64,000 nt of DNA from Pelosinus fermentans DSM 17108 (lineage in GTDB: Bacteria > Bacillota > Negativicutes > DSM-13327): contig NZ_AKVN02000001.1 of NCBI RefSeq assembly GCF_000271485.2, positions 1,554,001 through 1,618,000 on the forward strand, in the 5' to 3' direction. The notes beneath the pieces were generated by a model that was given only the letters and a program-made list of their open reading frames with translations, was not told the DNA's origin and did no database searches. Numbering within the stretch: the stretch's first letter is position 1; every line of letters starts with the position of its first letter. Shown here one piece after another: positions 16,917-24,449 of the stretch. Position numbers and translations under genes: made by a program.

Positions 16917-17549
16917 TTAGTTAGGATCAGCTTTGGTGGTATCGAGTGTTTCTTCACTAGTTTCTTCTAGATCTTCATCGACCTCATCAAGCGAGTCCTT
17001 AAAACGCTCAAATTGAGCTTCGCTTACCAGATCTTCAATGTCTTCCCGTACACCGCTGAAAACTCCCTGTGCCTGCTCTGTTAATCCGATTACACCTTGC
17101 ACTGCTTTCACAGCTAAGGGACGAAGCTTTTCTCTAACACTCGGCATCAAAGCGGCTGCTACAACAACAGCTCCAATCCAAAAGGTTACATTATGCCCAG
17201 TACGCATTTTAATTTCGTGATTAAAGCAGCGTTTTCTTCTAGTTAAGCCATTCATTCCCGGTCCTGTTTCTACTAAGTCTGTTAGTTCTGCCAATTCCAG
17301 CAGTTCTTTACGTTCCTTGCGGATCATCTGCATCAATGCTTTACGTGCATAGGGATCGGTAACTGTGTTTAATTTCTGTTCATATATACGTATGGCGGCT
17401 AATTTCGCCTCAAAGACTTGTTCAAGCCCCAAGGTCGTCTCCTCACAGCAAGTTTCCATAGCTCGCGCACGCAGGAGCTGCCCTCTGCTTTGTTTTACTT
17501 TAGACTTTATTTCATATTCGTTATATGATCCTGTTTCTATATCGGACAT
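16917..17549 (-). CDS. Ferritin-like helix pair fused to PacL-like membrane segment
   Basis: 210-residue protein in three parts. Residues about 38-92 form two helices (LEQVFEAKLAAIRIYEQKL, then DPYARKALMQMIRKERKELLELAEL) resembling a ferritin/rubrerythrin half-domain, though the usual E-x-x-H pair is incomplete. Residues 121-137 are a membrane span. Residues 138-180 (VREKLRPLAVKAVQGV...EDLVSEAQ) match the helix of the 125-residue protein at 14478-14855. The last 25 residues are strongly acidic (DEVDEDLEETSEE), a potential metal-collecting tail. It heads a minus-strand operon that ends in the pseudo-ATPase, and is divergent from a Fur-boxed gene. A metal-handling scaffold is inferred. Confidence 0.65.
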   Translation of the reverse strand: MSDIETGSYNEYEIKSKVKQSRGQLLRARAMETCCEETTLGLEQVFEAKLAAIRIYEQKLNTVTDPYARKALMQMIRKERKELLELAELTDLVETGPGMNGLTRRKRCFNHEIKMRTGHNVTFWIGAVVVAAALMPSVREKLRPLAVKAVQGVIGLTEQAQGVFSGVREDIEDLVSEAQFERFKDSLDEVDEDLEETSEETLDTTKADPN

Positions 17550-17693
17550 TATAACCCTGCCTTTCCAAAATTATGCGATGTAATCATTAGTATTGTTCCC
17601 ATGTTTATCCATGTTATATACGTTTTTTCATAAGATTTTTTTGATATATTATATTGACTGGGTATAATTTTCTGTAGTATAATCAATAATAGT

Positions 17694-17712
17694 GATAATG
17701 ATAATTGCTATC
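17694..17712 (+). promoter_or_regulatory. Fur box before unknown gene
   Basis: GATAATGATAATTGCTATC matches 16 of 19 Fur consensus positions. It overlaps the region just upstream of the AGGAGG site of the next gene and lies in the divergent gap with the minus-strand metal cluster. Confidence 0.6.
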
Positions 17713-17727
17713 ATCAGGAGGCGGATT

Positions 17728-18360
17728 ATGCCTATGTCAATATATATAAAACCAATTGAAGCATTACAGCTTGAATGTGCAAACGATATACGGGGGGAAT
17801 TTTGTCAGATACGTTCACGAATTTCTTCTTTAGAAATTCATAAATTGGCGGATTCTTTGTTTTGCCAAAATTCTCTTGCATGGCCTGCAGTTTTGTTAGA
17901 GCTGCAGAAAGGAAGAATGTTAGATCGGCTCCTTAATAAGCTAAATGGAAAAGTGAAAGCCCATGGTTTTTCATACGAGAGAAATTTAGCATTAAAAGGA
18001 CCTTTTCCCGCCCTTTCTCTCAGGTCATTACTGCCTGCAGTTCATGAACATCGCTCTGCATTACGAGCTACCCGCTGTGTTGAATTCTTGGGCAATAAAG
18101 CTTGCAGTTATTCTTTGAAATCAGTCACGAAAGGTATATTTCCTTTTCAGGTCGATGTAGCAACCTTAGCCATGGAAACCTTAGGGTGCTCCAGCAAACA
18201 GCAAATGAAATCAGCATTGCTTGACCTCTCTGAACGGATTAAGGGATGTATTTTGAATTTCCTCTATGATTGGGAGAACTTAATCATGAAGCAAATTCGT
18301 GAACAGCTGTTAACCGTTAAGCAAAATTCCTATTTGTCGATTACAGAAGCAGCAGTATAA
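17728..18360 (+). CDS. Unknown cysteine-containing protein in metal cluster
   Basis: 210 residues from the ATG at 17728, chosen because CAGGAGGCGG ends a few bases before it; the longer frame from 17692 would run through the Fur box. No family is recognised. It is soluble, basic, mostly helical, with scattered cysteines (LECANDIRGEFC near residue 16-26, LFCQ, RCVEFLGNKACSY, LGCSS, GCIL), several of which could bind metal. The Fur box immediately upstream predicts iron-repressed expression. A terminator follows, so the P-ATPase 330 bases downstream is probably transcribed separately. Confidence 0.65.
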   Translation: MPMSIYIKPIEALQLECANDIRGEFCQIRSRISSLEIHKLADSLFCQNSLAWPAVLLELQKGRMLDRLLNKLNGKVKAHGFSYERNLALKGPFPALSLRSLLPAVHEHRSALRATRCVEFLGNKACSYSLKSVTKGIFPFQVDVATLAMETLGCSSKQQMKSALLDLSERIKGCILNFLYDWENLIMKQIREQLLTVKQNSYLSITEAAV

Positions 18361-18418
18361 TAAAAAGTTGTATTCCATATAATACATTCTAGTGGGTGAT
18401 GATCCTGCTAGACACTCT

Positions 18419-18444
18419 AAAATCCCAGTGTCTGGGATTTTTTT
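18419..18444 (+). terminator. Terminator
   Basis: AAATCCCAG, TGT, CTGGGATTT followed by TTTTT: classic intrinsic terminator after the unknown Fur-boxed gene. Confidence 0.88.
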
Positions 18445-18471
18445 GCGTTTATTAGAGGATCGTTCTTTTCT

Positions 18472-18640
18472 TGTAGTATAAGAATTTATAAGTTTAGGGG
18501 AACGTTAAACACAGAGGGCACAGAGTTCGCAGAGAGCACAGAGATTTTTAACTTTATCTATTTTTTCTCCGTGTTCTCTGCGCCTCTGTGGTTCAGTTTA
18601 CTTTCTATGTTTTAAAATACACGTAATGTTTTTCTTGTGC
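18472..18640. repeat. Long hairpin intergenic repeat, copy 2
   Basis: Left flank ATAAGAATTTATAAGTTTAG, arms ACAGAGGGCACAGAG and CTCTGCGCCTCTGTGG, right flank TTTTAAAATACACGTAATG. Nearly identical over about 120 bases to the copy at 32.4 kb. It fills the gap before the P-ATPase gene. Confidence 0.88.
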
Positions 18641-18689
18641 TGAGAGCGACTTGGTCATCGGATAAATACCTAAAAGGGGGAAACGTTGT

Positions 18690-20909
18690 TTGGCTGCACC
18701 ATATCTGCAAATTGTTCACAAAATACCTGGGCGTATTCGTATATATCATTCTAGAATAAAACAGAATCCTAAGTTTGCGTCACAGCTTGAAGTACTTTTG
18801 AGGAAGCAAAAAGGGATTCAAGAATGTAGCGCAAATCCTAAGTCGGGTAAGATCTTGATTCAATACAATCAGGCTATGACTTCTGAAGGCGTTTTATGGT
18901 CCTTTTTGCAACAGTACATCAAACAGGATTCTAAGCCCCAGATTTTAAAAAGGCAGAAGGCAAAACCTTTTGAAGTAGAGGATGTGTCCATTCCTACCCA
19001 AATTGCTTTAGTGGCTATTGGCGGTTTAACATTGCTTTATCATCTGTTTCGTTATCTGTTTCGTCCAGGACCTCTTTCCGTTAATTTGTTGAGTCTAACC
19101 AGTTTGGTGACATTAATTACGGCTTTTCCCATATTACGCAGTGGTATCGAAAATCTTTTTCTGCGCCGGGTTTTAAATAATGAGATTTTGATTGGAACGG
19201 CCATTATTTTGTCGGTATTGTTAAGAGAAGGGGCTACCGGCTTAGTGGTTGTATGGCTGGTGAACCTCAGCACCTTAATCGAAACCCTTACACTGGATCG
19301 ATCACGCCGTACGATTCGGAGTATGCTGGAAGGCAATCAAAAAGACGCCTGGATTGTTGTAAATGGGCAGGAAGTCATTATACCCATTTCTCAACTAAAG
19401 CAAGAAGACATCGTATCCATAAAACTTGGCAGCAAAATTCCGGTAGACGGAATCGTTATAAACGGTGAGGCGGTAGTCAATCAAGCAGCATTAACAGGAG
19501 AGCCTGTACCTGTGCACAAGCAAGTTGGTGATAGGGTATTGGCTGGTTCCACAATTGAACAGGGGACATTGTATGTTAAGGCAGAGCAAGTGGGGGATCA
19601 AACATCCGTTGCCCGTGTGATACATCTTGTTGAAGAGGCGGCTCATTCTAAAGCTCCCATACAAAAAATGGCAGATGCCTATTCTGCTCGTCTCATCCCA
19701 AGTTCATTTCTTTTGGCATTGCTGGTGTTTCTGCTAACAGGGGATATCAGAAGAACGATGACTATTTTGATTGTTGCTTGCCCCTGCGCGGCAGGACTAG
19801 CAACGCCTACTGCTCTTAGCGCAGCAATTGGGAATGCTGCCAGTCGGGGGATTTTAGTGAAAGGCGGCCGTTATCTAGAGGAAGCAGGAAAAATAAATTT
19901 TTTACTATTTGATAAAACGGGTACGCTGACAGAAGGAAAACCTGCCGTTGCTAACGTCATCCCGATTCATAAAGGATATGATACCAATTCTATTTTAGCC
20001 TTAGCTGCCGGGGCAGAGGCGAATGCAAATCATCCACTGGCAAATGCAATTAAAGAAGCTGCAAAAGAGCAAGGAATTGATTTACCCTGTATTCCTGACA
20101 GTGAAATGGCAATTGGTCGGGGTGTGAGGGCCACGATTGATGGCACGGTTGTTCACGTTGGAAATTTCTCATACTTAAGTCAGATGGGCATAAAAATTCC
20201 TCCACGTATTCCTTTTGCCATGCAAAACAAGGCTGAAAGTGCAACGTTAGTATACGTAGCTAGTGGAATGGCTCTTATTGGAGTCATTGTGATCGTAGAC
20301 TCTCTTCGCCCAAATGCAGAGAAGGCTATTCGCAGTATTAGAGAAGAGGGGATTACAAACATTGGAATTATCTCTGGAGATGCGGATACAGGGGTAAAAG
20401 AGATTGCTGATCTTTTAAGATTGGAGAAGTTTTGGACTAATATGCTCCCACAGGATAAATTTAATATAATAAAATCCTTGCAGGAAGAGGGATATGTAGT
20501 GGGGATGGTCGGAGATGGAATTAATGACTCTCCATCCTTAGCTCTTGCCAATGTTGGCATTGCTATGGGGGTAGGTGGGGCCGATGCGGCGATTGAAACA
20601 GCTGGTATTGTTCTGAGAGAGGATAATCCAGAAAAAATTGTGGAAATCATTCGCCTTGGTAAGAAATCCTTACAGATTATCAGGCAGAATTTTCTTTTTG
20701 CTATTGGGGCAAATATCATTGGATTAGGGCTTGGTTCTGCGAAATTAATTTCACCATTTATCGCAGCTGTTTTGCACAATGCAAGTACCCTGGCAGTTGT
20801 AATGAACTCCACACGGCTTCTTTCCTACTCTCCCCAGCAGCCTGGCCCAGAGACTGTCCTTTCTCCCGCCAATCAGAAAAAGTATGAGCTGCCCTATAAA
20901 AAAGAATAA
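18690..20909 (+). CDS. P1B-type heavy-metal-transporting ATPase
   Basis: Inner-membrane metal efflux pump of 739 residues. Order: HMA_2-like N-terminal domain without CxxC (1-80), spans (about 105-200), actuator domain with TGEPV at 269-273, metal-site CPC at 364-366, phosphorylation motif DKTGT at 408-412, nucleotide-binding domain with HP motif (ANHPLANAI), GDGIND near 608-613 and the last spans. All catalytic parts are intact. The CPC motif with an N-terminal domain lacking CxxC resembles the CtpC-like group for Mn/Zn-type ions rather than copper; this is inference. The TTG start is 9 bases after AAGGGGG; the start MAA and the TTG codon are shared with the pseudo-ATPase at 14999-16513, its clear paralogue. 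Confidence 0.93.
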   Translation: MAAPYLQIVHKIPGRIRIYHSRIKQNPKFASQLEVLLRKQKGIQECSANPKSGKILIQYNQAMTSEGVLWSFLQQYIKQDSKPQILKRQKAKPFEVEDVSIPTQIALVAIGGLTLLYHLFRYLFRPGPLSVNLLSLTSLVTLITAFPILRSGIENLFLRRVLNNEILIGTAIILSVLLREGATGLVVVWLVNLSTLIETLTLDRSRRTIRSMLEGNQKDAWIVVNGQEVIIPISQLKQEDIVSIKLGSKIPVDGIVINGEAVVNQAALTGEPVPVHKQVGDRVLAGSTIEQGTLYVKAEQVGDQTSVARVIHLVEEAAHSKAPIQKMADAYSARLIPSSFLLALLVFLLTGDIRRTMTILIVACPCAAGLATPTALSAAIGNAASRGILVKGGRYLEEAGKINFLLFDKTGTLTEGKPAVANVIPIHKGYDTNSILALAAGAEANANHPLANAIKEAAKEQGIDLPCIPDSEMAIGRGVRATIDGTVVHVGNFSYLSQMGIKIPPRIPFAMQNKAESATLVYVASGMALIGVIVIVDSLRPNAEKAIRSIREEGITNIGIISGDADTGVKEIADLLRLEKFWTNMLPQDKFNIIKSLQEEGYVVGMVGDGINDSPSLALANVGIAMGVGGADAAIETAGIVLREDNPEKIVEIIRLGKKSLQIIRQNFLFAIGANIIGLGLGSAKLISPFIAAVLHNASTLAVVMNSTRLLSYSPQQPGPETVLSPANQKKYELPYKKE

Positions 20910-20911
20910 AA

Positions 20912-21058
20912 AATAATAATGAACCGCGAAGACGCGGAGAATTGCAAAGACACGAAGGAGTATTATAGATTTTCAAACTTCGTGTTCTTCGTAATCTTCG
21001 CGTCTTCGCGGTTCAAATGTTTTATTTTTTAGGATGCATTAGCATTTTTCTTACAATA
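20912..21058. repeat. Long hairpin intergenic repeat, copy 3
   Basis: Arms GAACCGCGAAGACGCGGAG and CTTCGCGTCTTCGCGGTTC, right flank TTTATTTTTTAGGATGCATTAGC. It uses the GCGAAGAC arm variant and starts immediately after the P-ATPase gene, where it may act as a terminator-like structure. Confidence 0.85.
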
Positions 21059-21148
21059 GTACGCGGTTTAGACCATGGGGGAGTTTTGTATTATAATAGG
21101 AAATAGTACAACTTAGGTACGAGTTTAGATGAAAAGGATCATGATAGA

Positions 21149-21571
21149 ATGATAATCGTAAGTGCTTGTTTAGCAGGTGTGGGATGTAGATACAATGGTT
21201 CGTCATACTCAGTTCCGCAAATTATAGAAATGGTAGTACAAGGTAAGGCTATACCGATCTGTCCTGAAATACTTGCTGGGTTGCCGACTCCTCGTCCTCC
21301 AGTAGAGCAATGTGAAGGAAAGATCATCTCTTTAAATGGTGATGATCAGACAGCTCCATATAGGGCGGGTGCCAAAATGGGCTTAGAAATTGCAGTAGTA
21401 AGCGGGTGCCAAAAAGCGATACTGAAATCCAAGTCGCCTACTTGTGGCGCAGGGTGGATCTATGATGGTACATTTTCGGGAAATTTGATTTCTGGTGATG
21501 GTATCTTTGCCAAAATGCTTAAAGATAAAGGCATAGAAGTCTGTACAGAAGAGATATACTGCAAAGGTTAA
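21149..21571 (+). CDS. DUF523 family, TudS-like desulfurase
   Basis: 140-residue member of the DUF523 family, whose characterised member TudS is a [4Fe-4S] thiouracil desulfurase. The opening IIVSACLAGVGCRYNG, then ICPEILAGLPTPRPP, and KSKSPTCGAGWIYDG carry the conserved cysteines that bind the cluster (in SACL, ICPE and PTCG). The length is typical of the single-domain form. It is a single gene with its own promoter-like TATAAT 60 bases upstream. The true substrate in this organism is unknown. Confidence 0.88.
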   Translation: MIIVSACLAGVGCRYNGSSYSVPQIIEMVVQGKAIPICPEILAGLPTPRPPVEQCEGKIISLNGDDQTAPYRAGAKMGLEIAVVSGCQKAILKSKSPTCGAGWIYDGTFSGNLISGDGIFAKMLKDKGIEVCTEEIYCKG

Positions 21572-21613
21572 GATTCATCAATCGAAAATTAGTCTTGGTG
21601 TTTCCAGTAACAG

Positions 21614-22162
21614 TTAGTCATAAAAAGTAGTGCAAAATTCATCTCTGCATGTTTTGAATAATTGTAAATGGTGCTCCTCATCAAGAATAATACGTTCCAG
21701 TAATTCTTGAATAAAAGGATCATCAATGAGATGTTGGTGCCTTCTGTAATTTTGGATTGCATCCATTTCGTGCTTCATATTTGCCGATAATTTATCATAA
21801 ACGGTATCGCCATAGTATACAAAATCGGCATTCCAAAATCGAGTCAATCCATGATCATTGCTATGCATGACTGGATATTTACCAAGTAAGCGAATGGTTT
21901 TACCCAATAAGGCTAAATGATGCATCTCAACGATGGCGATTTGGTGTGCAAGTGTTGCGATCTTGGTATGACAATCTTCCAATGTAAGGTAATGATATAT
22001 ATACTGGTGAATTGCTGTTAATTCTCCAGAAATGCCAGCATAGTCTTCTAATAAAATAGATGCATAGTAGGGGTTTTTACCCATAACTCTGGGAGTCGGA
22101 TAAGGATCAGGCAAGGAATAAAGTTGTTTTGGATGTTGCTCATGATTCATTTGATTTTTCAC
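21614..22162 (-). CDS. Ferritin-like diiron-type protein
   Basis: 182-residue four-helix protein. Helix pairs carry carboxylate/histidine motifs of the ferritin-like superfamily: GELTAIHQYIYHY, IAIVEMHHLALLGKTI, MKHEMDAIQNYRRHQHLIDD and ILDEEHHLQLF. The two E-x-x-H-like motifs (VEMHH and DEEHH) and an additional Glu in each half predict a dinuclear metal site. Such proteins occur in spore-forming Firmicutes, sometimes annotated as bacterioferritin or manganese-catalase-like. A GTG start follows AGGGAG. Function is likely oxidative or metal-storage related. It is divergent from the Gfo/Idh gene. Confidence 0.75.
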   Translation of the reverse strand: MKNQMNHEQHPKQLYSLPDPYPTPRVMGKNPYYASILLEDYAGISGELTAIHQYIYHYLTLEDCHTKIATLAHQIAIVEMHHLALLGKTIRLLGKYPVMHSNDHGLTRFWNADFVYYGDTVYDKLSANMKHEMDAIQNYRRHQHLIDDPFIQELLERIILDEEHHLQLFKTCRDEFCTTFYD

Positions 22163-22246
22163 AGCAAATCACTCCCTGCATAGTAGTAGATGAATCATTT
22201 TATGCCAAAATAGATAGGAGTAGTCCTTTCAACTGTGCTTTCTTAT

Positions 22247-22288
22247 AAAAACTCCTGCAAAGTTGTTCGCTTTGCAGGAGTTTTGCAT
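22247..22288. terminator. Orphan hairpin in divergent gap
   Basis: AAAACTCCTGCAAAG and CTTTGCAGGAGTTTT arms stand between two divergent genes, where no gene needs termination. A TATAAA-like element lies just before it. Same stem family as 13.1, 28.8, 40.2, 46.6 and 63.5 kb. Confidence 0.65.
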
Positions 22289-22380
22289 TGTATTGTGAAA
22301 ATAGTATAAATTGGAAGAATATAAAAGAAGCAGCAATGTGGTAAGAACTTCGTTAGAAAAATCTTTTTTGAGGTGAGGAT

Positions 22381-23349
22381 ATGACTACATTAAAATGGGG
22401 AATTTTAGGTCCTGGGGCAATCGCCTTGGATTTTGCAAAAGCAATCAGGGAAGTGAATGGCAGTATCTATGCAGTAGGCGCAAGAAATCTTGAAAAAGCA
22501 AAGGCCTTTGCAAGTATTTATCATATTGAAAAGGTCTATGGCAATTACGAAGAAATGCTGAATGATCCTGGAATTGATGTAGTTTATATCGCAACGCCTC
22601 ATAGTAATCATTATGAATTTATTATGAAGAGCCTTAATAACAATAAGCATGTATTTTGTGAAAAGGCTATTACAGTGAATAGCAGGCAGTTAAGGGAAAT
22701 TGTTGCTACAGCAGAGCAAAAGAATTTAGTCGTTGCAGAAGCTATGACTGTGTATCACATGCCATTATTTAAAAAGCTGCGTCATATTGTTACCTCAGGG
22801 CAAATTGGCACACTTAAAATGATTCAGGTATCTTTTGGGAGCTGCAAAGAATACGATGTTACCAATCGATTCTTTAGTAAAGAATTGGCAGGGGGCGCAC
22901 TTCTTGATATTGGGACGTATGCTTTGTCTTTTGCTAGATACTTCCTTTCCAGCCAACCTTACGAGGTACTGACTACAGCGAAAAAGTTCGAAACGGGTGT
23001 AGATGAGCAGTCAGGTATCCTGCTTAAAAACGCTAAGGATGAAATGGCAGTGATTTCTCTAACGATGAGGGCAAAAATGCCAAAACGAGGCATTATAGCA
23101 GGAGAATTAGGATTTATTACAATCGATAATTTTCCAAGAGCATCAGAGGCTGAGATACATTATCTAGACGGAAAAGTAGAAGTGATAAAAGCGGGTGAAA
23201 CAGAAAAAGCATTGGTATATGAAGTGGAAGATATGAATCAGTGCATCTTGAACAAAGCTAAAATGGATACCATGGAATTATCCATAGATGTCATGGAAAT
23301 CATGGATGAAGTTCGATCTCGGTGGGGAATACGATATCCCTTTGAATAA
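22381..23349 (+). CDS. Gfo/Idh/MocA-family oxidoreductase
   Basis: NAD(P)-dependent sugar-type dehydrogenase of 322 residues. Its N-terminal Rossmann fold begins WGILGPGAIALDFAKAI, with VYIATPHSNHYEF and the catalytic-type EKAITVN motif near residue 95. The C-terminal domain starts near 125, with GGALLDIGTYALSFARYF around 175-192. It resembles the dihydrodiol dehydrogenase-like branch (trans-1,2-dihydrobenzene-1,2-diol dehydrogenase) but the substrate is not predictable. The start follows GAGGTGAGGAT. It converges with the MarR gene, 16 bases apart. Confidence 0.9.
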   Translation: MTTLKWGILGPGAIALDFAKAIREVNGSIYAVGARNLEKAKAFASIYHIEKVYGNYEEMLNDPGIDVVYIATPHSNHYEFIMKSLNNNKHVFCEKAITVNSRQLREIVATAEQKNLVVAEAMTVYHMPLFKKLRHIVTSGQIGTLKMIQVSFGSCKEYDVTNRFFSKELAGGALLDIGTYALSFARYFLSSQPYEVLTTAKKFETGVDEQSGILLKNAKDEMAVISLTMRAKMPKRGIIAGELGFITIDNFPRASEAEIHYLDGKVEVIKAGETEKALVYEVEDMNQCILNKAKMDTMELSIDVMEIMDEVRSRWGIRYPFE

Positions 23350-23364
23350 AGCAGTTAGTCTTTA

Positions 23365-23805
23365 TTAAGGAACTAATGCCTCTAGTTTTGAAAGTAATTT
23401 AACTAGTACAGCCAGATCGGTTTCTCCCAAATAGTCTTTAATAGAGGCCTGGGCTTTATCCCAGAGCTGGGATGCATTGTTTGTGGTGATTGTTCCTTTG
23501 GGAGTCATCACCACTTGTCTCGTTCTAGGATCTTGACCAGGAGTGATTGTTATCAAGTCATGATCTACTAATGGTTTCATGTTCCGATTCAATGTTGTTC
23601 GATCAATGCGCATGACGTTGGCCAATTCGCTGATCGTGATCGGCTCGACTTGTTTAAGATGCTTTAATAAGGATAATTGACTAATGGTAAGTCCGCTAGG
23701 TTGTAGAATCTTATCATAAAAATGAGTAACGGCTCTGGAGGCTCGCCTAATATTCAAGCAATTACAAGGGCTGGGTTTCTTAAGATGTTCATGATTTTTT
23801 TTCAT
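23365..23805 (-). CDS. MarR-family regulator
   Basis: Winged-helix repressor of 146 residues from the ATG at 23805, which follows AAAGGTG; a longer frame to 23862 lacks a ribosome site and overlaps the probable operator. Core motifs: LSLLKHLKQVEPITISELANVMRIDRTTLNRNMKPLVDHDLI and the wing PGQDPRTRQVVMTPKG. A CxC pair near the N terminus (PSPCNCLNIRR) may sense redox or metal. The divergent side has a strong promoter but no gene, suggesting that the former target was lost. Confidence 0.88.
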   Translation of the reverse strand: MKKNHEHLKKPSPCNCLNIRRASRAVTHFYDKILQPSGLTISQLSLLKHLKQVEPITISELANVMRIDRTTLNRNMKPLVDHDLITITPGQDPRTRQVVMTPKGTITTNNASQLWDKAQASIKDYLGETDLAVLVKLLSKLEALVP

Positions 23806-23852
23806 TGGATAATCACCTTTCTTATGGAATATTGCAGCGTTTAGCCGTATGT

Positions 23853-23864
23853 ATATGCACATAT
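23853..23864. promoter_or_regulatory. Probable MarR operator
   Basis: ATATGCACATAT (arms ATATG/CATAT) about 50 bases upstream of the MarR start, the kind of site such a regulator binds to repress itself. Confidence 0.45.
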
Positions 23865-23921
23865 GATGATTTTATTGTAAAGGGAATGATGCAGCCTGTC
23901 AATAAACAAATAAATTAACTC

Positions 23922-23950
23922 TTGACAAGTAAAAATAAATAGTATATATT
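23922..23950 (+). promoter_or_regulatory. Strong promoter without a gene
   Basis: TTGACA (23922-23927), 17-base spacer, TATATT (23945-23950). Transcription would start near 23957 and run straight into the terminator ending near 24015. Confidence 0.7.
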
Positions 23951-23956
23951 GTAAAA

Positions 23957-24015
23957 AAGCTGATCAAAAAAAATTGAAGGCAAAAAGTTCTAACAGAACT
24001 TTTTGCCTATTTTAT
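23957..24015 (+). ncRNA. Candidate short RNA between promoter and terminator
   Basis: About 60 bases from the predicted start to the T-run. The 3' half is a perfect 13-base hairpin (AGGCAAAAAGTTC, loop TAACA, GAACTTTTTGCCT) followed by ATTTTATTT. No open frame fits. It is either a small RNA or the remains of a deleted MarR-controlled gene. Confidence 0.4.
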
Positions 24016-24100
24016 TTATTATAAGTGTACCTCCTCTGCATTTTTATGAGTTTGATTCGTTTTATTAGTAAAAAAAATGGAAAACTATACCTTTCGGTAG

Positions 24101-24115
24101 AGGTAATCATTCTCA
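24101..24115 (+). promoter_or_regulatory. Fur-like site before small ORF
   Basis: AGGTAATCATTCTCA matches 12 of 14 informative positions of the 7-1-7 Fur pattern TGATAATnATTATCA, with a further AAATGATT next to it. It lies about 70 bases upstream of a 30-residue ORF. Confidence 0.45.
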
Positions 24116-24182
24116 AAATGATTTATGCTAATATTAGGAAGAAATGGAAGGGAAACAAATCAAAAGGAAATTAGGTGATTGA

Positions 24183-24275
24183 ATGAATATTCATGAATTG
24201 CATCAAATTAAAAATGTAGCACTCCTTGTTGGAGTTATATATCTTTTAAAGTTCTTAGGGATTGTAGAAGCATAG
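24183..24275 (+). CDS. Small single-span membrane protein (30 residues)
   Basis: ATG start with a TTAGGTGA site upstream. The peptide starts MNIHELHQIKN and continues with one hydrophobic span (VALLVGVIYLLKFLGIV). A strong terminator follows 16 bases after the stop and a Fur-like site precedes it, so it has the layout of a complete one-gene transcript. No family is recognised. Coding status rests on this layout only; it could be chance. Confidence 0.5.
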   Translation: MNIHELHQIKNVALLVGVIYLLKFLGIVEA

Positions 24276-24290
24276 AAAGGTACTAAAAAA

Positions 24291-24343
24291 ATGCTGCACC
24301 AAGAGTTGCTCTTAAATGGAGCAGCTCTTGGTGCAGCATTTTA
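24291..24343 (+). terminator. Terminator of small ORF
   Basis: ATGCTGCACCAAGAG and CTCTTGGTGCAGCAT arms with inner GCTC/GAGC pairing, then TTTTATAATT. Confidence 0.88.
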
Positions 24344-24449
24344 TAATTCTATCTTAGTATATTTTCTAATCATTATGCGTATAAACATATTAGCGTTGGA
24401 AATTAAACTTCACCTGCAGTAAGATTACTTTAACATAAAGGAGTTACTG

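Noticed and set aside
20180-20812. Minus-strand ORF of 210 residues inside the P-ATPase gene
   Set aside because: Antisense shadow of a complete, motif-rich gene.
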